64,000 bases of DNA from Neisseria zalophi (GCF_008807015.1 NZ_CP031700.1:558001-622000), one strand, 5' to 3'; shown: positions 29,215-38,409, counted from the stretch's first letter. Numbers and translations are program-made. Notes: generated by a model not told the origin, from the sequence alone.

Positions 29215-29537
29215 TTGGCGACCGCTTCTTTCTGCCTGAGGGCTTTTAATTCCTTTAGATAGTCGTTCTCCGCCCGCATATAGCGCAACTCTTCGATTAG
29301 TTCCGCCTGTGTTTTTTCGTGGTCGGGTTTATCGACGATAAAGGGGTTTTTGCGTTTGATGATCATAATGGCCTGCGGATGCTCAAGTGCGCGGATGCCG
29401 CCTTGGTTGTATGCGGCTATCCAACGGCGTAAATGGGTACGGGAAATATTAAAGTGATCGGCAGTACGCTGTTGGCTGCGTACGCGCTGATAATATTGTA
29501 CGGCTTGGTATTTAAAGTCTAATGTATATTTGCTCAT
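29190..29537 (-). CDS. IS3-family transposase OrfA (helix-turn-helix part)
   Basis: 115 residues with an HTH_28/Tnp-type DNA-binding domain (QQRTADHFNISRTHLRRWIAAYNQGG) and a C-terminal coiled coil (ELIEELRYMRAENDYLKELKAL), as in IS150/IS3-group OrfA. I start at the ATG at 29537 (MSKYTLDFKYQ); the longer frame to 29594 runs through the terminal repeat. Near its end the codons GCC AAA AAA GCG provide a run of six A where a -1 shift moves ribosomes into OrfB. Confidence 0.85.
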   Translation of the reverse strand: MSKYTLDFKYQAVQYYQRVRSQQRTADHFNISRTHLRRWIAAYNQGGIRALEHPQAIMIIKRKNPFIVDKPDHEKTQAELIEELRYMRAENDYLKELKALRQKEAVAKKAKPSKH

Positions 29538-29717
29538 AAGAAAACTGCACCTTAATGGATTGGAGAAGTGTCCAACTTTTGGGGTGCAGTTCAATGTTTC
29601 AGACGGCCTTGTTATTTTAAATACATCAATTTTTACTTATCTTCCATAACCACTATTTGAAATGCTTTCTAGGTATATAAAATTCAAATAGTAGCAGATA
29701 GAAGGCTTAAAAAGTTT

Positions 29718-30335
29718 TTATATTTTGGGAGGCTCTATTGTTGATTCAGTTGGCTCTGACTCAACATTTTTGGGTTCGATGGCATCGGTTGTATCCATAC
29801 TGTTGTGGGTTATGATTTCTTGAGTTTCGGGATAATTTATAGGACTGTCACTACTTTCTAACGAGTATTCATTAGTTGCTACCGCTAACTCAGCTTCTGA
29901 GGCAATGGGATGATTTTGTTGTTCATCAGGCGAGAGAGTGGTATCGATAGGATGATCAAGGGGAAGAGTAGGTTCTTTTATGTTGTCAGTAGCTGTAGAT
30001 GCGGCTAGATAGGCTACGGTGACGGATGTATCACCTCTTAGCGCAAGTTGCTGTTGTAACGTTTTTTTATCCATTAAAGTATGTGCACCATCGCTTAAAT
30101 GACGGACAACTTTCTGATAGCTTTTATTGAGCTCATCTACTGCGGCTGCTGTTTCAATAAAATGTTCGTCTACTTTTTGCCGGTACTGCCCGAATTCTTG
30201 TTTTAAAGCTTCATGTTCTTTTTTACTCTTGCCGTTTTTTCCGCGTAATCCAAGCCACATCAGTAAGAGGCCGATCACAAGGCCGATAAGTGCGGCAATA
30301 GCAAGTTGGGCAGCCCAAGGTAAAGTTGTATTCAT
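29718..30335 (-). CDS. zapG: YhcB/ZapG-like (DUF1043) inner-membrane protein
   Basis: 205 residues: N-terminal membrane helix (about 8-30), then a coiled coil (KKEHEALKQEFGQYRQKVDEHFIETAAAVDEL in part, residues 38-75) typical of DUF1043, then a long acidic Ser/Thr/Pro-poor low-complexity tail. The E. coli relative YhcB/ZapG interacts with divisome and elongasome proteins and coordinates envelope growth with division. The ribosome binding site is GAAAGGAAAAAT on the minus strand. The tail beyond residue 110 is not conserved as far as I can judge. Confidence 0.82.
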   Translation of the reverse strand: MNTTLPWAAQLAIAALIGLVIGLLLMWLGLRGKNGKSKKEHEALKQEFGQYRQKVDEHFIETAAAVDELNKSYQKVVRHLSDGAHTLMDKKTLQQQLALRGDTSVTVAYLAASTATDNIKEPTLPLDHPIDTTLSPDEQQNHPIASEAELAVATNEYSLESSDSPINYPETQEIITHNSMDTTDAIEPKNVESEPTESTIEPPKI

Positions 30336-30469
30336 ATTTTTCCTTTCATTAAATCAAGTACTATCTTACCAATGATATGGCTGAAAAACCAATGAAACAG
30401 GTAATAAGCTGAAAATTTCATAGGATATAGTTCCTAATTTCAATATAGCTTACATTTGATTTAACTGAA

Positions 30470-31738
30470 TTAGGTAATGGCTGCCACCGTAATTTTGGAA
30501 AGGCCGTCTGAAAAACCGATGGAATAACGACGAGGTAGTACGCCGCTGACGATACCGTTTTGTACAGTGGTTTCATAAGTACAGATCAAACGTTCTTCAG
30601 ATAATAGATTGATAGAATAATCTGGGTTTAATAAAGGGGAAATACGGCTGAATAAACGCCAGATAACACGGCTTCCTTCGGGTAGATTCGGATTGGCTTG
30701 AAAGCCGACATTGCCTTCATTACATCCCACATGATAATGATCATAATCAAACGGTTCTGTATCAGGGAAAGGGTGGGCATCACAAAAACCAAAAATACGA
30801 TCATGTGCGTATAGGCTTTGGCGAGCATAAGGCCATACGTTTTCGCGTAGGAAAAATTGGTCGGCAAAATGTCTTGATTCAACCGGCTTGTTTAAATAAG
30901 CTATTATTTTTGCTTCTATATCGGGTACGCTACCGGCTATTGCGCCCCATAGTCCGGCTAGAATTAATTCGGTATGTGTGCCGGCATCGCGCATGGTGTG
31001 GAAACGTTTACCGCTGTTTACCCAAGCTTCAACGGCATGTGCTTCGCGCTGGGAAATAACAGAGTCGGCATCACGGAAAATGACCCGTTCTGCTTCGGGA
31101 TCGTTAATAGCTAAAAAACGCCACATAGTGCCCGGCCATGGCTCCTGTTGCGGTGAAACGCGCACAATTTCAGCACCGTGTTGCCGTAAACGTTGTAGGG
31201 CTTGTTCCGGAACGCTACCGTCAACATAAAAACGGCATACCCAACCCGGATAGATGGTACCGGCTAATTCGGTATTGATAACGGCCGGTTCAATGTATCC
31301 GGCATGATTGCCAAATAAAGAGAACGAAATTATTTTCTTACCGGTTGGATTGGGGATGATCTCAGGTTGGGGTGGACGGTCTTTTATATTATGACTCCGG
31401 TTTTCCAATGCTTGCCGTCCGTACAGACGGCAATTTTCCCAGTCATGTAGTCCACCGTAGGCATGGGCAAGGACATCGAGTGAATTGATATGGTTAGGGT
31501 TGCGTTGCAAGGCTTTTTTAGCATAGGAAATTCCTTCTTGCCATAATCCACCTTTTACGGCTGCTGTAGCGGCATCACTAAGTGGGGCAACGGCGCGGGG
31601 AATCAGTTTATGTGCTTTTAGTGCTTCGGATAATGCCTGTTGATACTGATTAATAGCCATGTAATGGTGGAATGCATCAGAAATTTGATCAAGTTGTTGC
31701 TGGATTTTTTGTTGTGATAGTGAGAGACGTTTTTTCAT
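30470..31738 (-). CDS. TPR protein with glycosyltransferase-like domain, function unknown
   Basis: 422 residues. Residues 20-115 form tetratricopeptide-like helices (AFHHYMAINQYQQALSEALKA, EGISYAKKALQRNP). Residues 135-420 resemble a GT-A-type nucleotide-sugar transferase core: KIISFSLFGN start, VCRFYVDGS, and a DxD-like acidic triad FRDADSVIS at 222-230, the usual metal/donor site. No signal peptide or membrane helix is visible, so it is probably cytoplasmic. The substrate is unknown. A DUS encodes residues FSDGL near its C-terminus. It is separated from zapG by about 130 nt without a clear terminator. Confidence 0.6.
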   Translation of the reverse strand: MKKRLSLSQQKIQQQLDQISDAFHHYMAINQYQQALSEALKAHKLIPRAVAPLSDAATAAVKGGLWQEGISYAKKALQRNPNHINSLDVLAHAYGGLHDWENCRLYGRQALENRSHNIKDRPPQPEIIPNPTGKKIISFSLFGNHAGYIEPAVINTELAGTIYPGWVCRFYVDGSVPEQALQRLRQHGAEIVRVSPQQEPWPGTMWRFLAINDPEAERVIFRDADSVISQREAHAVEAWVNSGKRFHTMRDAGTHTELILAGLWGAIAGSVPDIEAKIIAYLNKPVESRHFADQFFLRENVWPYARQSLYAHDRIFGFCDAHPFPDTEPFDYDHYHVGCNEGNVGFQANPNLPEGSRVIWRLFSRISPLLNPDYSINLLSEERLICTYETTVQNGIVSGVLPRRYSIGFSDGLSKITVAAIT

Positions 31739-32250
31739 ATTAAGAGGGTTTCCTATTTCAGACGGCCTGTTTGATTATTTAAAACTTGATATATAAGCCA
31801 AGCCATATAAAATTCTATAGGCATAGAATAAATCTTGCTTGATGGTGATGGCAAATAAATTTCACGATAGTGAACAATTCGGGCTATGTGGTGGTAAAAA
31901 TGCTTTATTGCAGGTTTATATAAATTAATTAAGCCAAAATGAAAGATAGTTTGAGTACGGTTTTGTCGAACACTCCGCGATATTTTTCAGACGGCATTAG
32001 AGTAAATACTTATAATATTTACAAGCTTTTCAGATGTAAAAAGATTTATGCTATTATCGGCGTTTAGCTGCTAAAGCTGCCTTTTTCTGATATTTTACTG
32101 GACATTTAACAGCAACTTGGTGAAAATAGCCAAATATCTTTTTTTGTTACCGCTTGTAAAGGCGTCTCATTTCCAACAGCTGGGCACGTTATTTTCATAG
32201 TAAAAAAACAGTGTTGCGGTATAGCTTTAAAATAAGCAAAAGGAACCCTA
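31739..32250 (+). promoter_or_regulatory. accB upstream region with candidate promoter and long leader
   Basis: No gene seen. Candidate promoter: extended -10 TGCTATTAT (32049-32057) with a weak TTTCAG -35 at 32028, giving a leader of about 190 nt to accB. In the leader TTGGT (32117-32121) can pair with GCCAA (32129-32133) just before a run of seven T, a weak terminator-like element. A DUS lies at 31757 and another near 31985. Confidence 0.35.
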
Positions 32251-32706
32251 ATGGACTTACGCAAACTAAAAAAACTGATTGATTTGGTTGAAGACTCTGG
32301 TATCGCCGAAATAGAAGTTACCGAAGGCGAGGAGAAAGTGCGTATTACGCGTGCGACCGTTCAGCAACAAGCTATTTATACAACGCAGCCTATGCAGTTG
32401 CAGCATGCTGCCCCCGCTCCGGCTGCGGCACCCGTTGCGGCAACTGCTGAAGCACCTACATCACGTGATCTTTCCAATGCGCAAAAATCACCTATGGTTG
32501 GTACATTCTATCGCGCACCCAGCCCGAGTTCTCCTCCGTTTGTGGAAGTCGGCCAATCCGTTCAGGTGGGCGAAACATTGTGTATTATTGAGGCCATGAA
32601 GCTGATGAATGAAATTGAGGCTGAAAAATCAGGTGTGGTCAAAGAAATTTTGGTTGAGAACGGCCAACCCGTCGAATACGGCGAACCCTTGTTTATCATC
32701 GAATAA
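32251..32706 (+). CDS. accB: Acetyl-CoA carboxylase biotin carboxyl carrier protein
   Basis: 151 residues. N-terminal helical segment (1-40), Ala/Pro-rich swinging linker (about 50-70), C-terminal biotinyl domain with [11 protein letters not shown]; the biotinylated Lys is residue 117. The thumb-like [11 protein letters not shown] is present. It carries the carboxyl group from biotin carboxylase to the carboxyltransferase in the first step of fatty acid synthesis. AAAAGGAACCC is the ribosome binding site. Forms an operon with accC (96-nt gap with one DUS). Confidence 0.97.
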   Translation: MDLRKLKKLIDLVEDSGIAEIEVTEGEEKVRITRATVQQQAIYTTQPMQLQHAAPAPAAAPVAATAEAPTSRDLSNAQKSPMVGTFYRAPSPSSPPFVEVGQSVQVGETLCIIEAMKLMNEIEAEKSGVVKEILVENGQPVEYGEPLFIIE

Positions 32707-32802
32707 CCTGTTTCAGACGGCCTGTCGGTAAGGCTTTGGCCGTTTGAATATTGGCATTCAGAGCAAAGCAAGCGCTTTGACACTTCTTCTGAAAGAATCC
32801 CT

Positions 32803-34164
32803 ATGCTGAAAAAAGTATTGATTGCCAACCGCGGTGAAATCGCACTCCGTGTATTACGTGCCTGTCGTGAAATGGGCATTGCTACAGTGTCTGTGCACTC
32901 CGAGGCAGACCATGATAGTCTACATGTGAAACTGGCCGACGAATCGGTATGTATCGGCCCCGCGCCGTCACCCCAAAGCTATTTGAATATTCCTGCCTTG
33001 ATTGCGGCGGCAGAGGTAACTGGAGCTGATGCGATTCACCCAGGTTACGGTTTCTTAGCTGAAAATGCTGATTTTGCTGAGCAGGTGGAGCAATCTGGTT
33101 TTGTATTTATCGGCCCACGTCCTGAAACCATCCGCCTGATGGGGGATAAAGTATCGGCTAAGCGTGCCATGATTGAGGCCGGTGTGCCGTGTGTTCCAGG
33201 TTCGGAAGGTGCATTGCCTGATGATGACAAGGAAATTTTGAGTATCGCCGATACTGTCGGTTTTCCTGTAATTATTAAAGCATCCGGCGGCGGCGGCGGG
33301 CGTGGTATGCGTGTCGTTGAGAAAAAAGAAGACTTACTTAAAGCTGTAGAAATGACGAAAACCGAAGCCGGTATGGCATTTGGTAACCCTATGGTGTATA
33401 TGGAGCGTTATCTGCAGAAACCACGCCATATTGAAATTCAGGTAATGGCCGATGAACAAGGTAATGCCATTTATTTGGGCGAGCGCGATTGCTCTATGCA
33501 GCGCCGTCATCAAAAAGTTATTGAAGAAGCACCTGCCCCCGGTATTACCGAAGCAGAACGCCGAAAAATTGGTGAAGCTTGTGTGGCGGCCTGTAAACGT
33601 ATTGGCTATCGTGGCGCCGGTACATTTGAGTTTTTGTATGAAGACGGCGAGTTTTTCTTTATTGAAATGAATACCCGTGTTCAGGTTGAGCATCCGGTTA
33701 CCGAGTTGATTACTGGGGTAGATATCGTTCAAGAGCAAATCCGTGTGGCGGGTGGCGCTGCTTTGCAATATCAACAAAAAGATATTGTATTACAAGGCCA
33801 TGCTTTTGAATGCCGTATCAATGCTGAAGACCCGTATAATTTTATTCCCAGTCCGGGCTTGATTGCCAGCTGCCATTTGCCGGGTGGGTTGGGTGTTCGT
33901 GTCGATAGTCATATTTATCAGGGCTACCGCATTCCACCTAATTACGACAGCCTGATCGGTAAAATTTGTGTACATGGTAAAAGCCGTCAGCAAGCTATGG
34001 CGAAAATGCGCGTTGCTTTAGCAGAGTTAGCGGTTACCGGTATTAAAACCAATACACCGTTACATCGTGATTTATTTATCGATAATGACTTCCAGAAGGG
34101 CGGGGTAAGTATTCATTACCTTGAGCATTGGTTGGAAGAGAGGAAAGCGCAAGCAGCTAAATAA
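32803..34164 (+). CDS. accC: Acetyl-CoA carboxylase, biotin carboxylase subunit
   Basis: 453 residues, ATP-grasp enzyme that carboxylates biotin on AccB. N-terminal [21 protein letters not shown], glycine-rich ATP loop [12 protein letters not shown] near 159-170, catalytic [14 protein letters not shown] near 288-301, and the C-terminal [21 protein letters not shown]. Normal length. Confidence 0.98.
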   Translation: MLKKVLIANRGEIALRVLRACREMGIATVSVHSEADHDSLHVKLADESVCIGPAPSPQSYLNIPALIAAAEVTGADAIHPGYGFLAENADFAEQVEQSGFVFIGPRPETIRLMGDKVSAKRAMIEAGVPCVPGSEGALPDDDKEILSIADTVGFPVIIKASGGGGGRGMRVVEKKEDLLKAVEMTKTEAGMAFGNPMVYMERYLQKPRHIEIQVMADEQGNAIYLGERDCSMQRRHQKVIEEAPAPGITEAERRKIGEACVAACKRIGYRGAGTFEFLYEDGEFFFIEMNTRVQVEHPVTELITGVDIVQEQIRVAGGAALQYQQKDIVLQGHAFECRINAEDPYNFIPSPGLIASCHLPGGLGVRVDSHIYQGYRIPPNYDSLIGKICVHGKSRQQAMAKMRVALAELAVTGIKTNTPLHRDLFIDNDFQKGGVSIHYLEHWLEERKAQAAK

Positions 34165-34188
34165 AATGAGTGCTTGCTTGATAACTTA

Positions 34189-34226
34189 ACAAATGGCCGT
34201 CTGAAATGTTTCAGACGGCCATTTGT
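34189..34226. terminator. DUS-pair hairpin between convergent genes, ATGT loop
   Basis: CAAATGGCCGTCTGAA (34190-34205), loop ATGT, TTCAGACGGCCATTTG (34210-34225): 16-bp perfect stem extending to 17 with the flanking A/T. Shared by accC (plus) and the next minus-strand gene. The loop is the same ATGT that was the IS3 target at 28346. Confidence 0.8.
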
Positions 34227-34240
34227 TGTAATGGCATGTT

Positions 34241-35230
34241 TTAAACGCTGAGTTGACCGGTAAACACTTTTTTGGATTTCCAAAAAGCGCGGCTAGCTTT
34301 GGCTTTAATAGTGAGGCAGCCACCTTGAACGCCATCGGTCATAATATGCAGTTTTTTCAGACGGCCTTGTCGGAGTGACTGCCAAAGCGGCTCAAACCAA
34401 CGCTGTTCCCAGCTTTCTAAAATATCTTTATAGGCCCATGCATCCGCAGTATAACCGGGAGTGGTAAGTTCGTCTAAAAACAATAGGCCGTCTGAAACAT
34501 CGGTTTCCATTTCGGTAATAATATCTTGCCACGCCTTGAAGTCGTAGGGTGCATCTACAATATTAGCAGGATAAAATTGTGCCCAAGGGCTGCTGCTACC
34601 GAGTAGTGCCGTGCCCTTTTGCGAGCCGTTGATACCTTGCCATAACCATATTCCGTTGACGGCGGGCATCCCATTGACTGAACGTTCATTATTTAGCGCG
34701 TGAGTGTATAGCCACATTTGGATTTCAGTTTGTTTTTGCAGCCATTGGCGAGCGTCATGGCCTTCTGCGCGGGCAGTGCCGTCAAGTTGCCCCAATACAT
34801 CAAGTATAGGGGCAACTTGCCAGTCGGGTTCCGCGGGTAGGGTAGCTAACCATAAATCGGGACGTAGCGGATAGAAAAACCAACCGTCGTCTTGTAAAAA
34901 AATATTCAAACCGTTACAGAAGGCTTCTGCCTCGTCTTGCCGTATCTGAATATCATGACCGCTGAGTATGTCCATATGATGCATGCCCATTTGCTGCCAA
35001 ACGGGGCTGGCAAATATTGCTGGCTTACCGACTGGAATTCCTAATGTTTTCTTGGCATGATCCAACAAACTCCCGTTCCAAAGTAACTTACCATGAAATT
35101 CAGAAGGTTTTGACGGAATCGCCTGAAAAGTGCCGAAACGCAACATTTTGTTGAGATAAGGCAAATTTAAATTGGGTAGAGGGCTTTCAGTATTGAAGTT
35201 AAGAGAAGGAAGGGCTAAAGTTAAATTCAT
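34241..35230 (-). CDS. Phosphoglycerate mutase-like / RpfE-type conserved protein, role unknown
   Basis: 329 residues, no signal peptide or membrane helix. It resembles a beta-proteobacterial family often named regulatory protein RpfE-type or cofactor-independent phosphoglycerate mutase-like; I base this on general look (aromatic-rich core FCNGLNIFLQDDGWFFYPLRPDLW in part, NGIWLWQGING, LDELTTPGYTADAW) and do not see the metal-binding motifs of a true alkaline-phosphatase-fold mutase. Function should be treated as unknown. Two DUS are inside the gene (near 34363 and 34487, read as RLKK and SDGL peptides). It is divergent from the M23 peptidase gene. Confidence 0.5.
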   Translation of the reverse strand: MNLTLALPSLNFNTESPLPNLNLPYLNKMLRFGTFQAIPSKPSEFHGKLLWNGSLLDHAKKTLGIPVGKPAIFASPVWQQMGMHHMDILSGHDIQIRQDEAEAFCNGLNIFLQDDGWFFYPLRPDLWLATLPAEPDWQVAPILDVLGQLDGTARAEGHDARQWLQKQTEIQMWLYTHALNNERSVNGMPAVNGIWLWQGINGSQKGTALLGSSSPWAQFYPANIVDAPYDFKAWQDIITEMETDVSDGLLFLDELTTPGYTADAWAYKDILESWEQRWFEPLWQSLRQGRLKKLHIMTDGVQGGCLTIKAKASRAFWKSKKVFTGQLSV

Positions 35231-35537
35231 AGGTATGAAGTGTTTCCGAAAAGTTTGAATTATTTTATGCGGATAGTCGGCAGACCTGATAATTTATATG
35301 GACGCTTGATGTCGCAATATAGATTTCAATATAGTGCACATCAATTGTTACACCTGTGCGGTTTCTTTACCATATTACGTGTATTTTTCACGCAGTAAAA
35401 CATCTGCTTAAAGCAGGGATGATGGATTTATGGTAAACTAAAACCATTAATAAATGTATAAAATATTTGTGAAAATCAAAGCTATAGCGTAATAAGTGTA
35501 ATGATTTCATATATAAAGAACCACCTAGAGGCATGAC
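35231..35537. other. Divergent intergenic region, nothing specific seen
   Basis: About 300 nt of AT-rich sequence between two divergent genes. It should contain both promoters, but I could not pick a convincing -35/-10 pair. No DUS and no strong hairpin. Confidence 0.4.
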
Positions 35538-38321
35538 ATGACCAAGCCCTTAAGTCATTTTCTAAAGGCACCTGACCAAAACAATGATACCAATCACCAA
35601 TCGGCAGCCTTTTTAAAAACCAATTCCGACTCTGCTTCTGTATTAGAAAATACAAAAACAGAGTACATTGACATTCCTGTGTTCGATTCTGAGGATGCTG
35701 TTAATGCTGCCTTTTTAGCAGCAGAGCCAATGATGACTGCGCCCGCATCAGCAAAATTTATATCGGCAGAACCGATATTGATTAGGCATTTAGGGAATGT
35801 ACAAGAAAATGCACAACTTCAAACAGACGAATTAGCACATATTGATTCTTCTGTCGCGCAGCAAGCGCCGGTAGTTGCAACAGAACCAGCCAAACTTGTC
35901 GTTAGGGCAAAAGTTGGTGCGGCCAAATCATTGGCTCCGGCTTTTAAACCTGCTAAAAATATCAAACCAACAGTATTTATTAAGCCAAAAGCAGCAGAGT
36001 CTGTGAATTTAGAAAAAACAGCCGCCGCTTTAGCTGTAGAAGATGCTGATATTCCAGTAAATCCGACTCATGCTGTCGAAACTGAACAGTATTTGACAAC
36101 AGCAGATTTCGTTACGGAGACGCAGGTTGAGAAAAGTAAGCTTGCAGAGATAGCGGAACGAGAAAAAATAGAAGCTGTATCGGTATTCTCTGAGCAAAGT
36201 GAAACAAATACTGCTGAAGTAAGTGTAGAAAATATTACTCCCCATGCTGCTTTAGAAGTAAACGAAAAGCAAGTTGATCTTCAAGCAGGTAAACTATCAT
36301 TTAATACAAAAGTAGTATTTGCTGAATCGCTTAGTACTGCATTTAAGCCTGCAATGAATGTGAAACCAGCAGATTCAGATATAGCTTTAATGGGCAAGCG
36401 TATAGTGTCTGATTCGCCTAAAGCTTCTGAAACCAAACCGGTTGCTTCGGAGCAGTTGGCCAATACCCAAACAGTAGAACAGACTGTGTCGGAAGTGCCT
36501 TTGATAGAGGTTGAAAACGCCACAGCCGTTGAACCAATAAGCGTAGAAACAAGTGAACCGGCAGTCGTTGGGGACGCTCCATTAGTTCGTGCCAATAGTA
36601 TTACTGAAACAACCCCTGTTGTTGCTTTAGAAAAAGAAGCTGAACCAGAAGAACTGATGGTAGTTGAAGAGGGTATTGCTGCAGCTGATATTGGCTTAAA
36701 CGAGCAAATAACTGTATCTCAAGTAGCTGCAGAATTGCCTATTGCAGAAAAAGCAGAATCAACAACTCATGTTGATGAATTACAATTACCTGCCCAGTTT
36801 GCCGAGGTTGCAGAGAACGATGTGGCTATGGCTACTGCTGAAATAACTGTTTCTGAAAAGAAATCAGCAGATTGTGTTGTACAAAAGATTATTCCTATCG
36901 TACCTGCATCACAACCGGAAGAAGCGTTAAAAAACAAATGGCGGTTGCCTGCTTTTAAAATGAAGTCAAATCCGATAAAAGCAGCTATTGCCACTTTAGC
37001 AGGTGCATCTGCTACAGCTACTTTTAGTCGTTTCTGGCAAAATAAACCGGTTCGTTGGTCGATTCTAGGCGTGTTGCTACCGGTTTCGGGTGTGGTGGCT
37101 GCTTATGCTGTTACCGACCCTAGACCTGAAAAAACACTTTATCATGCATCGAGAATGGTTGAAGAGTTACCTTCTGTATATGTGGAAAGTGGTACTTCGC
37201 ACGGTAGTTATTGGGCACAAGAGGCAGTACAACCCGGCGATTCATTGACTGATGTTCTGTTTCGTATGGATGTTCCCGAAACCACTATCCGCGAGGTTCT
37301 GACACACAGTTCGATTGACCGTAATGTTATCCAATTACGTGCCGGTCAATCTGTTAATGTTCGTTTTGATGCATCCGGTGATGTTACTGATGTTCAATTT
37401 TTCCATGATGATGATAATGGCTTCCGTGATTTGGTGGCATTGGAAAAAGTGAATGGTAAATGGGGTGCTTCGACATCTTCGATTGATACGGAATCCTTGC
37501 CGACTTTACGCTCTATTCATGTACGGACTTCCGCTCGCGGAGCGATGGCTCAGGCAGGTGTGCCAGTAGAGATTCGTGAGTCTCTGAATGAAATATTTAC
37601 AGAACTTGTGAATATTGATGAATTGTCACGTGGTGACTCTATCCACTTATTGTATGACAGTTTATATTTCCGCGGACAGGAAATGGCAACCGGTGATATT
37701 TTGGCGGCTGAGGTTGTGAAAGATGGCAAAACGTATCAAGCCTATTATTATAGTCAGGGCAAAGGTGATGAAGAGAGTGGCAGTTACTATGATCAAAATG
37801 GTAAGTCATTGAGAATGCGTGAAGGTTTTAATATTAAACCCGTTGAATATACGCGTATTTCTTCACCTTATGGTGTGCGTATTCACCCAGTTCTCCATAC
37901 GGTAAAAATGCATACCGGTGTTGACTATGCTGCCCCTACCGGTACGCCTATTCGAGCAACTGCTGATGGTATATTGACATTTAAAGGCTGGAAAGGTGGT
38001 TATGGCAATACGGTTATGCTTCAGCATAGTAATGGTATTGAAACGCTATATGCCCATATGAGTGCTTTCTCATCTGCGCAAGGTAAAGTAAAAGCGGGTG
38101 ATATTATCGGCTTTGTAGGTACTTCAGGACGTTCGACAGGCCCACATTTGCACTATGAAGTACGTAAAAACGGTCAGCATATGAATCCAAGTGCCATTGC
38201 ATTGCCAACGCCTAAGTTAACACCGACCAATATGGCTGAGTTCCGTAAGCAGCAAAAAGAGTATTCGATTACTATGGCTGCAGTGCGAGATCTTCCGGTT
38301 ACCGTAACACAATTGGATTAA
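35538..38321 (+). CDS. M23 family peptidoglycan DD-endopeptidase with long N-terminal extension (MepM-like)
   Basis: 927 residues. Residues 1 to about 505 are a cytoplasmic, Glu/Ala/Thr/Val-rich low-complexity region; one membrane helix follows at about 508-527 (WSILGVLLPVSGVVAAYAV). The periplasmic part has an opacity-associated/LysM-like region (about 565-610, VQPGDSLTDVLFRMDVPE), then a lysostaphin-type M23 domain with HTGVD (His792, Asp796) and HLHYE (His870, His872), all zinc ligands present. This core corresponds to the roughly 430-residue neisserial MepM/NMB0315-type enzyme, so the extension more than doubles the protein. It contains an internal repeat (SLAPAFKPAKNIKP near residue 136 and SLSTAFKPAMNVKP near 268). 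The ATG at 35538 is the only in-frame start upstream; an internal start closer to the helix cannot be excluded. Confidence 0.88.
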   Translation: MTKPLSHFLKAPDQNNDTNHQSAAFLKTNSDSASVLENTKTEYIDIPVFDSEDAVNAAFLAAEPMMTAPASAKFISAEPILIRHLGNVQENAQLQTDELAHIDSSVAQQAPVVATEPAKLVVRAKVGAAKSLAPAFKPAKNIKPTVFIKPKAAESVNLEKTAAALAVEDADIPVNPTHAVETEQYLTTADFVTETQVEKSKLAEIAEREKIEAVSVFSEQSETNTAEVSVENITPHAALEVNEKQVDLQAGKLSFNTKVVFAESLSTAFKPAMNVKPADSDIALMGKRIVSDSPKASETKPVASEQLANTQTVEQTVSEVPLIEVENATAVEPISVETSEPAVVGDAPLVRANSITETTPVVALEKEAEPEELMVVEEGIAAADIGLNEQITVSQVAAELPIAEKAESTTHVDELQLPAQFAEVAENDVAMATAEITVSEKKSADCVVQKIIPIVPASQPEEALKNKWRLPAFKMKSNPIKAAIATLAGASATATFSRFWQNKPVRWSILGVLLPVSGVVAAYAVTDPRPEKTLYHASRMVEELPSVYVESGTSHGSYWAQEAVQPGDSLTDVLFRMDVPETTIREVLTHSSIDRNVIQLRAGQSVNVRFDASGDVTDVQFFHDDDNGFRDLVALEKVNGKWGASTSSIDTESLPTLRSIHVRTSARGAMAQAGVPVEIRESLNEIFTELVNIDELSRGDSIHLLYDSLYFRGQEMATGDILAAEVVKDGKTYQAYYYSQGKGDEESGSYYDQNGKSLRMREGFNIKPVEYTRISSPYGVRIHPVLHTVKMHTGVDYAAPTGTPIRATADGILTFKGWKGGYGNTVMLQHSNGIETLYAHMSAFSSAQGKVKAGDIIGFVGTSGRSTGPHLHYEVRKNGQHMNPSAIALPTPKLTPTNMAEFRKQQKEYSITMAAVRDLPVTVTQLD

Positions 38322-38328
38322 AGTGATT

Positions 38329-38361
38329 AAAAAATACCTGCTCAAGAAGCAGGTATTTTTT
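38329..38361 (+). terminator. Terminator of the M23 peptidase gene
   Basis: A perfect 14-bp stem (AAAAAATACCTGCT with AGCAGGTATTTTTT), loop CAAGA, 8 nt after the stop. A and T tails on both sides, so it works in both directions. Confidence 0.85.
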
Positions 38362-38409
38362 ATGGTTTTTATATTGGCAGAGAGGCCGAGACCTTTGCAA
38401 AAACCCTAA

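Larger units (their letters stand above)
28350..29593 (-). mobile_element. IS3-family insertion sequence, apparently complete
   Basis: 1244 bp bounded by imperfect terminal inverted repeats: TGATCTGCCCCCCAAAT at the left and, reading inward from the right, TGAACTGCACCCCAAAA; 21 of 25 positions match. It is flanked by a direct ATGT repeat, the likely 4-bp target duplication (AATGT if the last base is counted differently). It holds two overlapping minus-strand frames with an A6 slippage site, and the DDE residues are intact. It sits in the loop of the DUS hairpin behind the M48 peptidase gene. Confidence 0.9.

Noticed and set aside
28390..29537. IS3 transposase as a frameshifted pseudogene
   Set aside because: The two frames overlap at an A6 slip site as in functional IS3 elements, and all DDE residues are present.
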